The translations under genes were made by a program, and so were the position numbers. Of a DNA stretch of 64,000 nt, positions 17,873-26,863 are shown piece after piece. Each line of letters begins with the position of its first letter. Positions within the stretch are counted from its first letter, which is position 1. This DNA comes from DATFXM01 sp035315885 (GTDB lineage Bacteria; Acidobacteriota; Blastocatellia; UBA7656): assembly GCA_035315885.1 (NCBI GenBank), contig DATFXM010000031.1, forward strand, positions 1-64,000, read 5' to 3'. Below the pieces are notes generated by a model. The model ran no database searches and was not told where the DNA came from. It saw nothing but the letters and a program-made list of their open reading frames with translations.

Positions 17873-18741
17873 CCTCCGGTGTTTCGTCCGCAGTTTCCCG
17901 AGTTCTCGGTGCGCGCAGAAAACTTGCAAGCGCGACCGGCTCGAACTTCTATTACGCGTTTGTCCTGTTGCCCGGTCCAAAGCGCCGAGCCATAAAAAAC
18001 GTTTATCTTTTTTGCCGAGTGCTGGACGACATTGTCGACGAAGATGCCACGGGCCGTGACCCTTATCGTGAGCTTGATCAGTGGAGAGACGAGATTGAAT
18101 CAATCTATCACGCGGCGCCTTCCACTGATTTTGGCGAACGCCTGCTAGCGAGCATCGAGGAATTCGATCTTCCGAAGCAGTCCTTCCTGGATCTGATCGA
18201 CGGAATGGAAATGGACCTGAAGTGGCATAGCTACCAGTCGTTTTCCGATCTGAGGGAGTACTGCTATCGCGCAGCTTCGGCGGTCGGGCTGATTTGCATC
18301 GAGATCTTCGAGTACGAATCGATCAGGACCAGGGAGTATGCGGTCAATTTGGGTCTGGCCCTTCAGCTCACCAACATTCTTCGTGACCTAAGAGAAGATG
18401 GGGCGCGAGGAAGGACGTACATTCCGCTTGAGGACCTCGAGAGGTTCGGGTACTCGGAGGCGGATCTGCGAGCCAATCGCTACAATGCACCTTTCATAGA
18501 GATGATGCGATTTGAGCATGCGCGCGCGCGATCGTACTTCGAAAAGGCGGCAGTCTCGTTGCCCGAACAGGATCGACCTGCGATGTTTGCCGCCGAAATA
18601 ATGGGCTCGATCTACCGGGAGATGTTGGATCAGATCCCTACGGTGCAATACAACGTCTTTCGTAATCAGTTAGGCGTAAGCAAGTCCCGCCGGTTCAGAA
18701 TCGCATTGGGCATCTGGCTTCGGACAAAGCTCGGGAGGTAG
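17869..18741 (+). CDS. hpnD: Presqualene diphosphate synthase HpnD
   Basis: This 290-aa protein joins two farnesyl diphosphates head to head to give presqualene diphosphate. Motifs are FYYAFVLLP, the first Asp motif DDIVDED (53-59), and the second NILRDLREDGARGRTYIP (from 169). It starts in the ATGA overlap with hpnC and its TAG is directly followed by the hpnE GTG, so the three genes form one tightly coupled unit. Confidence 0.94.
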   Translation: MTSGVSSAVSRVLGARRKLASATGSNFYYAFVLLPGPKRRAIKNVYLFCRVLDDIVDEDATGRDPYRELDQWRDEIESIYHAAPSTDFGERLLASIEEFDLPKQSFLDLIDGMEMDLKWHSYQSFSDLREYCYRAASAVGLICIEIFEYESIRTREYAVNLGLALQLTNILRDLREDGARGRTYIPLEDLERFGYSEADLRANRYNAPFIEMMRFEHARARSYFEKAAVSLPEQDRPAMFAAEIMGSIYREMLDQIPTVQYNVFRNQLGVSKSRRFRIALGIWLRTKLGR

Positions 18742-20073
18742 GTGGTGCCGAAGCGCGTGATTATAATCGGCAGCGGCTTCAGCGGACTTGCGTCCGCCGT
18801 TCGTTTAGCGGACGCCGGATTTGAGGTCCTGGTGCTCGAATCCAGGGCCCACCTCGGCGGTCGTGCCTACTCCTTCAAAGACTCGACTACCGGCGACACC
18901 GTCGATAACGGCCAGCACTTATTCATGGGCTGCTATCGAGAAACGATCGCTTTTCTGGATAAGATCGGCTGTCTCGACCGTCTTCATTTTCAGAAGACGC
19001 CGCGAGTGGACTTCGTCGACATCGCCGGCCAAAGCTCAACCTTCGAATGCCCATCGCTTCCGGCACCATTCCACGCGCTTGTCGGGTTATTCAAGATGTC
19101 CGGCATCAGCGTATCCGACAAGCTGCGCACGCTCAATGTAGGTCTTGCAATTCGCGGGGGAAAAAACGGTAGCGGCGACAGGCTCACCGTATCCGATTGG
19201 CTGGATGGGTTGGGTCAGTCGCAGCGAATCAAGGAACGGTTCTGGTACCCGATGATGATCGCCGCGCTTAATGAAGATCCTAAAATAGCATCGGCGAGAA
19301 TGCTGAAGGCGGTGTTGCAGGAGGCTTTCGGGGCTGGGCTTGCGAGTACGCGAATCGGCATCTCGAAGGTGGGGCTTAGCGATCTTTACACGACGGGAGC
19401 TCAGACGTTTCTGGAGGCACGCGGCGGAGCCGTGCAAACCAACGCGCAGGTGGTTGAGCTGGAAGCATCGGAATTTCAGGTTCGAAGTGTGAAGCTGAGA
19501 ACCGGAGAGCTGTTGGAAGCGGACTTCTTCGTAAGCGCCGTACCCCCGGCATCACTCGATCGTTTTCTTCCGGAAGCGGCGCGCGAAGGCAAACTCGCCC
19601 GAATTGGCGACCTGGCTACCTCGCCTATCGTGTCGATCAATCTCTGGTTTGACCGGCCGGTTCTCGAGCGGGAATTCATCGGACTGCTTGGAACGAGGAC
19701 TCAGTGGGCGTTCGACAAGAACTTGATTTTTGGCACCGGTTCACGTCCTTCGCACGTGGCGCTAGTGTTGAGCGCAGCGCGCGAGTATGCGGGCTGGCCA
19801 AGAGAGCAACTTGTCGAAATGGCTGTCGGAGAGTTCCGACAGATCGTTCCTGCCTCTCGCGAGGCGAAGCTTGTTCACAGCACGGTTGTGAAGGAGCGCG
19901 ATGCGACTCTCTCGCACACTGTCGAGAGCGACTACTTGAGGCCGGGGCCTGGAACAAGCTTCTCGAATTTCATTCTGGCGGGGGATTGGACCGACACCGG
20001 CTTGCCGGCGACGATCGAGAGCGCAGTGGTTAGCGGACATACTGCGGCCGACCTCGTGATACGGCATCCCTAG
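18742..20073 (+). CDS. hpnE: Hydroxysqualene dehydroxylase HpnE
   Basis: This 443-aa FAD-dependent amine-oxidase-fold protein reduces hydroxysqualene to squalene. The N-terminal dinucleotide-binding fold is IIIGSGFSGLASAVRLADAG, followed by LESRAHLGGRAYSF. The C-terminal FAD motif is LAGDWTDTGLPATIESAVVSG. It starts with GTG immediately after the hpnD stop, with GGGAGG inside the hpnD end as ribosome binding site. A strong terminator follows at 20167-20205. Confidence 0.92.
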   Translation: MVPKRVIIIGSGFSGLASAVRLADAGFEVLVLESRAHLGGRAYSFKDSTTGDTVDNGQHLFMGCYRETIAFLDKIGCLDRLHFQKTPRVDFVDIAGQSSTFECPSLPAPFHALVGLFKMSGISVSDKLRTLNVGLAIRGGKNGSGDRLTVSDWLDGLGQSQRIKERFWYPMMIAALNEDPKIASARMLKAVLQEAFGAGLASTRIGISKVGLSDLYTTGAQTFLEARGGAVQTNAQVVELEASEFQVRSVKLRTGELLEADFFVSAVPPASLDRFLPEAAREGKLARIGDLATSPIVSINLWFDRPVLEREFIGLLGTRTQWAFDKNLIFGTGSRPSHVALVLSAAREYAGWPREQLVEMAVGEFRQIVPASREAKLVHSTVVKERDATLSHTVESDYLRPGPGTSFSNFILAGDWTDTGLPATIESAVVSGHTAADLVIRHP

Positions 20074-20166
20074 AAGGCGGCTGTTCAAAGCCGTCCGCTG
20101 AAGGCAACCGATCGAGGCAATCCACTGAGAAGCGCTCGAAGGCTGGAGTTATTTGGTTTCGAGAAG

Positions 20167-20205
20167 AGGCTCGCTTCGAGCTGGTGGCGGCTGGCGAGCC
20201 TTTTT
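20167..20205 (+). terminator. Rho-independent terminator after hpnCDE
   Basis: AGGCTCGC (20167-20174) pairs perfectly with GCGAGCCT (20194-20201) around a 19-nt loop and is followed by a T-run (20201-20205). It lies about 90 bp after the hpnE stop and just before the 3' end of the convergent yjbQ gene. Confidence 0.75.
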
Positions 20206-20218
20206 CTGGTAGCCGAGG

Positions 20219-20713
20219 TCAGATCCCAAACACCTGCATGAAAACCTTCCGCTCGTTGGGACCATCGAACTCAGCCATGATCACGCTTTGCCAACGGCCC
20301 AGAACGACTTTGCCTTGCGCAATCGGGACCGAAAGGCTGTGACCGACGACCACGTTCCTCAAATGTGCGTCGGCGTTATGGCGGTCGCAATCCGAGAATT
20401 CGGGATCGTTGTGTCGATAATAGAGCTCACGCGGAACGATCTGCTCGATCATGGTTCTCATGTCAGTGAGCAGCGCGTCCTGCCATTCGTTCATGAAAAG
20501 GCCTGCGGTTGTGTGCAGCGATGAGATCTGGACGTACCCGTCCTCGACTCCGGTGGACTCAACAAAAGCACGCAATTCGTCGCTCAGGTTGATCAGCTCC
20601 GTGCGCTCTCCCGTGTTGACGGTCATCGTCTTCGAGAAGACTCTGACCGCGCCCTGGTTCGAATAGCACTCGGGAGCCGCCGTGTGCGCTTCCCGCGTCT
20701 TCATTGCTTCCAT
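20219..20713 (-). CDS. YjbQ-family protein (UPF0047, thiamine-phosphate-synthase-like)
   Basis: This 164-aa single-domain protein of the YjbQ/UPF0047 family has been reported to have weak thiamine phosphate synthase activity in some members. Its true role is unsettled. Conserved segments are ISSLHTTAGLFMNEW, HNDADxxDCDRHNADAHLRN-like residues around 117-130, and GKVVLGRWQSVIMAEFDGP with the metal-binding histidines. The start is chosen because GGAAGGAGA lies 7 nt before the ATG. It is transcribed separately from dsbD, 181 bp away. A small CCGGC-N5-GCCGG hairpin (20738-20752) lies in its leader. Confidence 0.88.
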   Translation of the reverse strand: MEAMKTREAHTAAPECYSNQGAVRVFSKTMTVNTGERTELINLSDELRAFVESTGVEDGYVQISSLHTTAGLFMNEWQDALLTDMRTMIEQIVPRELYYRHNDPEFSDCDRHNADAHLRNVVVGHSLSVPIAQGKVVLGRWQSVIMAEFDGPNERKVFMQVFGI

Positions 20714-20894
20714 TCTTCTGTCTCCTTCCAGAATCGCCCGGCTGGTCGCCGGCTCAGCCCCAGTCTAGCTTTTGCTCCTGGGGCGGGCAAACCAGCCTTT
20801 CCGGCCTGCGCCACGGTAATCCCTTCCTCCCCGGACGCAAGTTGTTATTTATGCCTGCTTTCCAGCATAAACGCAAGGCGAGCTAGACTTTCCG

Positions 20895-23261
20895 TTACTC
20901 ACCCAGCAACGCTTGAATCTCGCTTTCGAAAGTCTCCTTCTTCGTAATCCCCACGTGTCGAAATCGTACCCTTCCCCGCTTATCAAGCAGAATTGCCACG
21001 GGGAGCTTCGACTCCTCAACGCCGAACAATCTGGTGATCTCGCTGTCGCCGATCGCCTGCGTATAGCCCATTGGATGCTCTTTTAGGAAAGGCGTTACCT
21101 TGGCTGCACCCTCAGGGTCGAGCGACACGGCGACTATCTCGATTCCCTTATCACCATAATCCTTTTTCAACTGGTTAAACTGGGGAATCTCGGATATGCA
21201 GGGCAGGCACCACGTAGCCCAGAAATCGACCAGCACAACCCTCCCGCGCAACGAGGTCAAATCGAGCTTCTTTCCGTCTAGCAAGCTGAATACGACCGGG
21301 GGCGCTGCTTCAGGCTCTGGAGCGGCATCGACAGCCGAAGATCCGGTGGACGCGCCCGAAGAGCTGGCGGTCGCGACAGGAACCCCTTCCGCGGAGGCGC
21401 GCGATCCAACCTTCTTCATTCGGTTCAAAAAGGCGTCGGGCTTTTCAAAACCCTCCAGCCTCAGCTCCGGGATCTCGCGTCCAGTGGGATCGAGGAAGAT
21501 GATGGTCGGAAGCCCGAGGATCTTGAATCGTTCGCGAGCGCGGCCACCATCAGAGTTTGAATCGACCTGAGTCAGATCCAGCTTGAGCGGGACAAAGCGC
21601 TCCGCTTCACTACGAATTCGGTTGTCGCTGAAAGTCTTCTCATCGAGTTCCTTGCAGGACATGCACCAGCTTGCAGAGCTATCGATGATGACTCCCTTCC
21701 CCTGCTTCCGGGCCATCTCCAGCGCTGCCTCGCTGAATGGCTGCCAGGCAATCTCTCCTGCCGACTCGCGGGGAAGCGCCAACACTACTGCGGTGACCGC
21801 AGCCGCAAGTCCCAGAACCCTCAAGCCCCATCCGAACTGCACGGGTTTCGTCCTGCCCGCCTCCCAGACTAGGAAATAAACTGCGGCCGCCGCAAAGAAC
21901 GCGATGTACACGTAACGCGCTTTGTCGGCGAAGAGTGGGCTCAGGAAATACAACGCCATCCCGATAAGCACCACACCGAATACTTTTCGAATTGTCACCA
22001 TCCAGAAACCGGATCGCGGCAACGCCCGTAGCGCACTGGAGAAAGTACCGAGCAGCAAGTACGGAAAACCAAGACCGAGGGCTAATACGAAGAACAACAG
22101 AAAGCCGTATACAGCGTCTCCGCGCGTCCCGACGTGCACAAGGAGGCCCAGCACAAACGGGCCGATGCAAGGTGCCGCAACCACGCCCATGGTCAGACCC
22201 ATGATCAGCGCGCCCAACATTCCGCTGGTATTCTGAGTGCTTTTCGTGGCAAGCCGATTGACCGAGTCGGGCAAACGAAATTCGTAGACCCCGAACATCG
22301 AAAGCGAAAGAGCGACCATCAATATAGCGAGGCCGATAAGGACCACCGGCTTCTGTAGTGCGGCGCCAAACAGCCCGCCTGATTTTGCCGCGATCACACC
22401 GAGCAGAGAGTAAGTAACCGCCATCCCCAAAACGTACATCGATGCCATGGCCGCCGCGCGACCAAGGCTCGAGCGGCTTTTGTCGCCAGCGCTCTGATTA
22501 ACAAAGAAGCCGATCGTGATGGGAATTATCGGATACACGCAAGGGGTCAGGTTAAGGAGCAGACCTGAAACGAAGATGATCCCAAGCATCGAGAAGGTCC
22601 CGCCTGCCACTGCGCTCGCAAACGGATCGGACCGCGACGAATCACCCTTGTACTCGACGAGGCTCGACGGATTCGATGTGTAGGCCGTCTGACCAGAGTG
22701 CATCGAGCCCGCGAGTGCATTTAGCGTGAATACGTCCGCGTTAATCTCGCTCGTCTTGGCGTTGCTGGCGACGAATTTAAGTGGAATGGCAACCCGTATC
22801 TCGGAAGGCGCAAGACAAGCCGTACTGCTGCATGCCTGAACATCAAGCACGGCAATGAGGTCTCCGCTTCCGGGCTTGACGTTCTCGTCTGCAACAGCTT
22901 CCGCACTTATCACGGAGACGTTCTCGAAAACCGCGAGGGTTGTTTCAGGTGCGAATTCCAGTTGCACCGCCATCGCCGTCGGATATTCCACCTGCGATAT
23001 TCGGATCCCCGCTGAGGGCTCAAACCTCATCCCCGTTGGTTTCAAATAATCCAACGTGGGAATGTTTGCGTTGACGTGATAGCCTTCGGCGATTTCGACC
23101 TTCACGCCAATCTTGAACTTCGAGTTTGGTTTGACCCCGTCGACCGACAAGTAACCAGTAGCCTTCACTACTCGCTCACTTCCCTGCGCGTACGCGTAAG
23201 GCGTCATCGCCAAAAACAGAACAAGCGCACAAAACCCAACAGTGGCTCTCAGTTTACTCAT
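20895..23261 (-). CDS. dsbD: Thiol:disulfide interchange protein DsbD fused to a TlpA-like thioredoxin domain
   Basis: This 788-aa protein is much longer than typical DsbD (about 565 aa). Order: signal peptide (1-25); periplasmic alpha domain with Cys144 and Cys149; eight-helix membrane domain (about 222-495) with the transport cysteines Cys241 (LTPCVYP) and Cys365 (AAPCIGP); thioredoxin-like gamma domain with CMSC (533-536); an Ala/Ser/Pro linker (about 620-655); and a second, TlpA/ResA-like domain with WCLPC (Cys685, Cys688). It moves reducing electrons from cytoplasmic thioredoxin to the periplasm; the extra domain is probably a built-in acceptor. It starts 5 bp after nosL. Confidence 0.93.
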   Translation of the reverse strand: MSKLRATVGFCALVLFLAMTPYAYAQGSERVVKATGYLSVDGVKPNSKFKIGVKVEIAEGYHVNANIPTLDYLKPTGMRFEPSAGIRISQVEYPTAMAVQLEFAPETTLAVFENVSVISAEAVADENVKPGSGDLIAVLDVQACSSTACLAPSEIRVAIPLKFVASNAKTSEINADVFTLNALAGSMHSGQTAYTSNPSSLVEYKGDSSRSDPFASAVAGGTFSMLGIIFVSGLLLNLTPCVYPIIPITIGFFVNQSAGDKSRSSLGRAAAMASMYVLGMAVTYSLLGVIAAKSGGLFGAALQKPVVLIGLAILMVALSLSMFGVYEFRLPDSVNRLATKSTQNTSGMLGALIMGLTMGVVAAPCIGPFVLGLLVHVGTRGDAVYGFLLFFVLALGLGFPYLLLGTFSSALRALPRSGFWMVTIRKVFGVVLIGMALYFLSPLFADKARYVYIAFFAAAAVYFLVWEAGRTKPVQFGWGLRVLGLAAAVTAVVLALPRESAGEIAWQPFSEAALEMARKQGKGVIIDSSASWCMSCKELDEKTFSDNRIRSEAERFVPLKLDLTQVDSNSDGGRARERFKILGLPTIIFLDPTGREIPELRLEGFEKPDAFLNRMKKVGSRASAEGVPVATASSSGASTGSSAVDAAPEPEAAPPVVFSLLDGKKLDLTSLRGRVVLVDFWATWCLPCISEIPQFNQLKKDYGDKGIEIVAVSLDPEGAAKVTPFLKEHPMGYTQAIGDSEITRLFGVEESKLPVAILLDKRGRVRFRHVGITKKETFESEIQALLGE

Positions 23262-23266
23262 CGCGT

Positions 23267-23809
23267 TCAGTTCTTTCTCAGGTTGTCGACCATCTGGCGG
23301 GTCACATCAGACAATCCAACGATCTGGCCTCCATTGGAGGCAACAAACGCCTGCGCGTCAGAAGACTTGTCAAAAGGCAAGAAGTCAGGCCCCATCGGAC
23401 CGTCTACTCTGCTCTTGTAAACCAGACTCGCTTGCCGGGCGTCGATCACCTTTCGAGTCTGGTAGTCCTTGACCGAAATCCTCTCGATATTATTCCGATC
23501 CCTCTGATATTCCGATCCTTTGAAATCGGCCGGTGAGACGTAGAAGGTCAACAGGTCGCCCGGTGACTCGAACAACAGCTTTGTGCCATCCTTGTAGTAG
23601 ATCTCAGACGCCCATTCGTCCGAGGCCACCACCATCATCCCGCAAACCGGACACCGGCCGTTCGCGGCACTCGCCGGCACCGCCCCTGCCGGAGACCCGC
23701 ACGAGCTGAGCAGGATCGATGACGCCACCGTTAATGCGAAAGCCATGACCGCCGGCCCGACTACGCGCTTCACACTGCCTCTAAAGGCACCAACGCTCAC
23801 TGAATCCAT
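23267..23809 (-). CDS. NosL-like copper-binding lipoprotein
   Basis: This 180-aa protein is read from the ATG at 23809, preceded by AGGAGG. The lipobox LSSC places the lipidated cysteine at residue 37. The mature part has the NosL signature CPVCGMMV (53-60), whose cysteines and methionine bind Cu(I), then the YYKDGTKLLFESPGDLL segment. NosL proteins deliver copper to nitrous oxide reductase or other cuproenzymes. No nos genes are in view, so the target here is unknown. The start overlaps the mnmA end by 13 bp and dsbD follows after 5 bp. The pairing with dsbD suggests a role in reducing or metallating periplasmic cysteines. Confidence 0.85.
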   Translation of the reverse strand: MDSVSVGAFRGSVKRVVGPAVMAFALTVASSILLSSCGSPAGAVPASAANGRCPVCGMMVVASDEWASEIYYKDGTKLLFESPGDLLTFYVSPADFKGSEYQRDRNNIERISVKDYQTRKVIDARQASLVYKSRVDGPMGPDFLPFDKSSDAQAFVASNGGQIVGLSDVTRQMVDNLRKN

Positions 23810-24888
23810 CCGCCTCCTAATACCAGATCTTCCTGATAAAAGACCGCTGCCTGACCGGGCGTAATCGCGGGCTGAGGCTCGTCGAAACGAACTTCCGCGC
23901 AATCGCCGCTGACAGGCGTGATCGTCGCTGATGCTTCCACAGCCCTGTAACGTATTCTCACTCGCGCCCTCACCGGCTCTTTCGGCTGGTCGACCGAGAT
24001 CCAGTTCACGCCGGCCGCGGAGAACGTGTCGCCCAACAACTCGGCACGCGCCCCAACCACTAGCTGGTTCCGAGGCACATCGATCTTCACCACGTATAGA
24101 GGCTCAGCGGCAGCTATGCCGATGCCGCGCCGCTGGCCCACGGTGTATCGGTGCAAACCTGAATGTTCTCCGATGACTCGGCCATCGGTGCAGGTGATCT
24201 CGCCCGACGCTCCGGCCGCGACCCCCATCTCCGGCGCGTAGTTCTCTACGAAACCGGCGTAGTTCCCGTCGGGAACGAAACAGATCTCCTGGCTCTCGGG
24301 CTTTTCCGCGGTCTCCAGCCCAAGCTGGCGCGCAACCGTCCTGACCTCGGCCTTGGTCATCTCTCCAAGCGGAAACGAAGCGTGAGCGAGTTGCTTCTGC
24401 GTCATCTCGAACAGGAAGTAGGACTGGTCCTTTGACAGATCACGACCCTTGCGCAAGTTATATCTCCCGAACTGTTCGTTATATTCCACGCGCGCGTAAT
24501 GGCCGGTTGCAACTTGTGTAGCGCCCACCTGCCGGGCGAGAGCTACGAGGCGGGCAAACTTCAGCCGGGTGTTGCAGGACACGCAGGGTATCGGTGTGCG
24601 CCCGGCCAGGTAGTCTCTGACGAAGGGCTGGACTACGGCTCTCTCGAATTCATCTTCCAGGTTCAGAACATAGAACGGTATGGCGATACTTGCGGCGACG
24701 CCCCTTGCGTCGTAGACATCGTCGAGAGAACAGCACCGCGACGGCAGCGGCTCCGAGTCTGGACCGAGACGCCTCCGCTGATTCCATAGCTGCATGGTGA
24801 AGCCGACAACGTCGTGCCCCTGCTGCTTTAGGATTCCAGCGGCGACCGAACTATCCACACCTCCGCTCATTGCCACTGCGATCTTCAT
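23797..24888 (-). CDS. mnmA: tRNA-specific 2-thiouridylase MnmA
   Basis: This 363-aa enzyme adds the 2-thio group to U34 of tRNA Lys, Glu and Gln. The PP-loop is SGGVDSS (8-14). The catalytic cysteines are Cys102 (CVSC) and Cys203 (EICFVPDG). TGHYARV and SKDQSYFLF are typical. The start at 24888 has AGGTAAG upstream; an in-frame extension to 24945 carries no family sequence. It is the first gene of mnmA-nosL-dsbD. The combination with copper and thiol-redox genes is unusual; a link through sulfur chemistry is only speculation. Confidence 0.95.
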   Translation of the reverse strand: MKIAVAMSGGVDSSVAAGILKQQGHDVVGFTMQLWNQRRRLGPDSEPLPSRCCSLDDVYDARGVAASIAIPFYVLNLEDEFERAVVQPFVRDYLAGRTPIPCVSCNTRLKFARLVALARQVGATQVATGHYARVEYNEQFGRYNLRKGRDLSKDQSYFLFEMTQKQLAHASFPLGEMTKAEVRTVARQLGLETAEKPESQEICFVPDGNYAGFVENYAPEMGVAAGASGEITCTDGRVIGEHSGLHRYTVGQRRGIGIAAAEPLYVVKIDVPRNQLVVGARAELLGDTFSAAGVNWISVDQPKEPVRARVRIRYRAVEASATITPVSGDCAEVRFDEPQPAITPGQAAVFYQEDLVLGGGWIQ

Positions 24889-24983
24889 CGACTTACCTGT
24901 CTTTGCCTGCCTGTCGCGGCGGATGCTATGATGGCCGTTCGTCATTCATACAGTCACCTCCGCATGCCAATCCGAAGCCTAAA

Positions 24984-24989
24984 ATTATA
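24984..24989 (-). promoter_or_regulatory. Possible -10 box for mnmA-nosL-dsbD
   Basis: Read on the minus strand this is a perfect TATAAT in the divergent 130-bp region between mnmA and the CbbQ-type gene. A clear -35 is not visible. TTATAC on the plus strand overlaps the same spot, so divergent promoters may share it. Confidence 0.3.
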
Positions 24990-25018
24990 CACAAGCGTCC
25001 CAGCGAAATCGAAAGAGT

Positions 25019-25843
25019 ATGAGCGCTAATCAACGAACGGTTGAACAAGCCATCGAGAAGTATGTTTTGCCCGGGGAACCCTATTACCTCCCGGTTGGGA
25101 GCGAGGTTGAGTTGTTCGAGGCCGCCTATCGAGGAAAGCTCCCGGTTATGCTCAAAGGGCCTACCGGATGCGGCAAAACCCGGTTCATAGAGTACATGGC
25201 GTGGCGGCTGAATCGGCCTCTGGTCACCGTAGCCTGCCACGAAGATCTGTCCGCCACCGACCTTGTGGGCAGGTTCCTGCTTGAAGGGGACGAGACCGTT
25301 TGGCACGATGGACCGCTCACCACCGCGGTCAAACATGGGGCGATCTGTTATCTCGATGAAGTAGTAGAGGCTCGCAAGGATACGATAGTCCTCATTCATC
25401 CTCTCACCGATGATCGGCGGATCCTGCCGGTCGAAAAGCGCGGCACAATATTGCGCGCGCCGGACGAGTTTCTTCTGGTCGTCTCTTATAATCCGGGTTA
25501 TCAGAGCGTTCTCAAGGATCTGAAGCAGTCAACGCGGCAGCGTTTTGTCGGCATTGAATTCAGTTACCCGCCCGCGCCGGTTGAAGCAGACATTCTGGTG
25601 CACGAAGGAAAAGTAGACGACGCCACGGCCCGCGATCTGGTCTTGATTGGGCAAAAGGTGCGCAATCTGAAGGGGCACGGGTTGGAAGAAGGGGTTTCGA
25701 CCAGGCTGCTGGTCTACGCGGCGGAGCTTATAAGCAATGGTATACATCCTCATCTGGCGTGCGAGGTTGCGATAAGCAGCCCGATCACCGACGACTCCGA
25801 GCTTCAACGAAGCATCAAAGAGATCGTGACCACAGTTATTTGA
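25019..25843 (+). CDS. CbbQ/NirQ/NorQ-type MoxR-like AAA+ ATPase
   Basis: This 274-aa AAA+ protein has Walker A GPTGCGKT (47-54), Walker B AICYLDEV (Asp113, Glu114), sensor SYNPGYQ and the C-terminal CbbQ_C-like helical part. Relatives activate or insert metals into RuBisCO, nitric oxide reductase or similar enzymes together with a VWA-domain partner (CbbO/NorD). No such partner lies next to it here. It is divergent from mnmA-nosL-dsbD, so a shared role in maturing a redox enzyme is possible but unproven. Its TGA stop is the first three bases of a TGAGTGC heptamer run. Confidence 0.88.
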   Translation: MSANQRTVEQAIEKYVLPGEPYYLPVGSEVELFEAAYRGKLPVMLKGPTGCGKTRFIEYMAWRLNRPLVTVACHEDLSATDLVGRFLLEGDETVWHDGPLTTAVKHGAICYLDEVVEARKDTIVLIHPLTDDRRILPVEKRGTILRAPDEFLLVVSYNPGYQSVLKDLKQSTRQRFVGIEFSYPPAPVEADILVHEGKVDDATARDLVLIGQKVRNLKGHGLEEGVSTRLLVYAAELISNGIHPHLACEVAISSPITDDSELQRSIKEIVTTVI

Positions 25844-25922
25844 GTGCCGAGTGCTGAGTGCTGAGTACTGAGTGCTTTTTCTACAACCATCGAGGTTAGC
25901 ACTCAGCACTCGGCACTCCTCT
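25841..25922. repeat. Heptamer repeat with inverted arm
   Basis: TGAGTGC-type words begin exactly at the stop codon of the preceding gene (25841). They are mirrored by GCACTCAGCACTCGGCACTC after a spacer, so the transcript end can fold into a hairpin. The remainder of the 25844-26457 gap holds only the doubtful small frame at 26079. Confidence 0.85.
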
Positions 25923-26078
25923 GTTGCAGCCGTCACTCCTCTTGAAAGCTACAGCCGTGTGTGGCACTTTGTTAGCTTGTCGATGAGTACTTTCGTGACC
26001 GGCCCTTCAACGCGCGATTGAGTTCACAAGAGGCTGCGAGTCGCGACACGACTCAAATCGTCATCAGTAGCGCACCGG

Positions 26079-26285
26079 ATGATCAAAGGTCAACAAGCGT
26101 GGATCAGGATTCGCGGCTCGCCTGACGACCCTGAATCGTTCGACCTGGCGATGTGGAATGGCATAGTCTGGCTCATACAAAGAATAAATTCGCTGGGAGA
26201 TCAGATTCAGATTCAAATTCCGGATTACATGGTCGCTGAGACGCTTCCAGTTACTACTCAACCACCTGACTTGTACCGTGAGTAA
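26079..26285 (+). CDS. Doubtful small hypothetical protein
   Basis: This 68-codon frame in a 600-bp gap has plausible codon use and several tryptophans, with isoleucine- and glutamine-rich middle residues. No family is recognised and no ribosome binding site precedes the ATG. It is listed because nothing else explains the stretch. It may be spurious. Confidence 0.25.
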   Translation: MIKGQQAWIRIRGSPDDPESFDLAMWNGIVWLIQRINSLGDQIQIQIPDYMVAETLPVTTQPPDLYRE

Positions 26286-26457
26286 CTCGGTTGACCGCCT
26301 GGTCACACCAGGTCGAATCTGCTCAGCCGCGAGCCCCATCGGAAGCTTGAGGCACTAGACTCCCAGTGAGAAACTCGTCCGCCCTTCAATGACCACGTAC
26401 CACTCTCTCTTTTTCAGGCGTCGCAAACTGAAATCCAGAAGAAGGAGCTCGATTCCG

Positions 26458-26832
26458 ATGTCCGAACACAACTCGCCATCCAATGAACCGAAGCAAATGT
26501 CTCGACGCAAGTTCACCGGCACTGCCGCAGTAGTCGCAGCAGCCCTGCCAACCGCCCTTGGTGGCTCTTCGACCGCTCTCTCCGAGACCACTACCAACAC
26601 TCAGACTCCGCCTCAACTGTCTCCTGCAGGCGAGGCTCAGCTTCAGGCGATACTCAGTAAGTACGGACAAAGATTAACCGATGAAGAAAAGGCGGACGTG
26701 CGCCGCCTCGTCGCGCAGATTCAAAAAACCGGAGATGCCTTGCGCGCATTTCAGCTCGAAAACCCCGATGAGCCGGCTACGACCTTTCGCATTTATCGCT
26801 CTGAACTTCAGCCGCTCACCAGGCCCCGTTGA
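26458..26832 (+). CDS. Small Tat-exported protein, partner of the downstream amidase
   Basis: This 124-aa protein has a twin-arginine signal, SRRKFTGTAAVVAAALP (about residues 15-32). A Thr/Gln/Pro-rich linker follows, then a short helical region (LQAILSKYGQRLTDEEKADVRRLV is its core, too short for a catalytic domain). The start at 26458 has GGAG 10 nt upstream; the 69-nt in-frame extension looks non-coding. The amidase begins 31 bp later, so the two form an operon. It may be a periplasmic accessory or chaperone-like subunit. The function is not known. Confidence 0.75.
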   Translation: MSEHNSPSNEPKQMSRRKFTGTAAVVAAALPTALGGSSTALSETTTNTQTPPQLSPAGEAQLQAILSKYGQRLTDEEKADVRRLVAQIQKTGDALRAFQLENPDEPATTFRIYRSELQPLTRPR

Positions 26833-26863
26833 AACCGAGTCGTCAAAAGAACGGAGTAGTGAA

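Noticed and set aside
26681..26863. Longer amidase start overlapping the Tat protein gene
   Set aside because: The extension is out of frame with the good upstream gene and has no amidase features.
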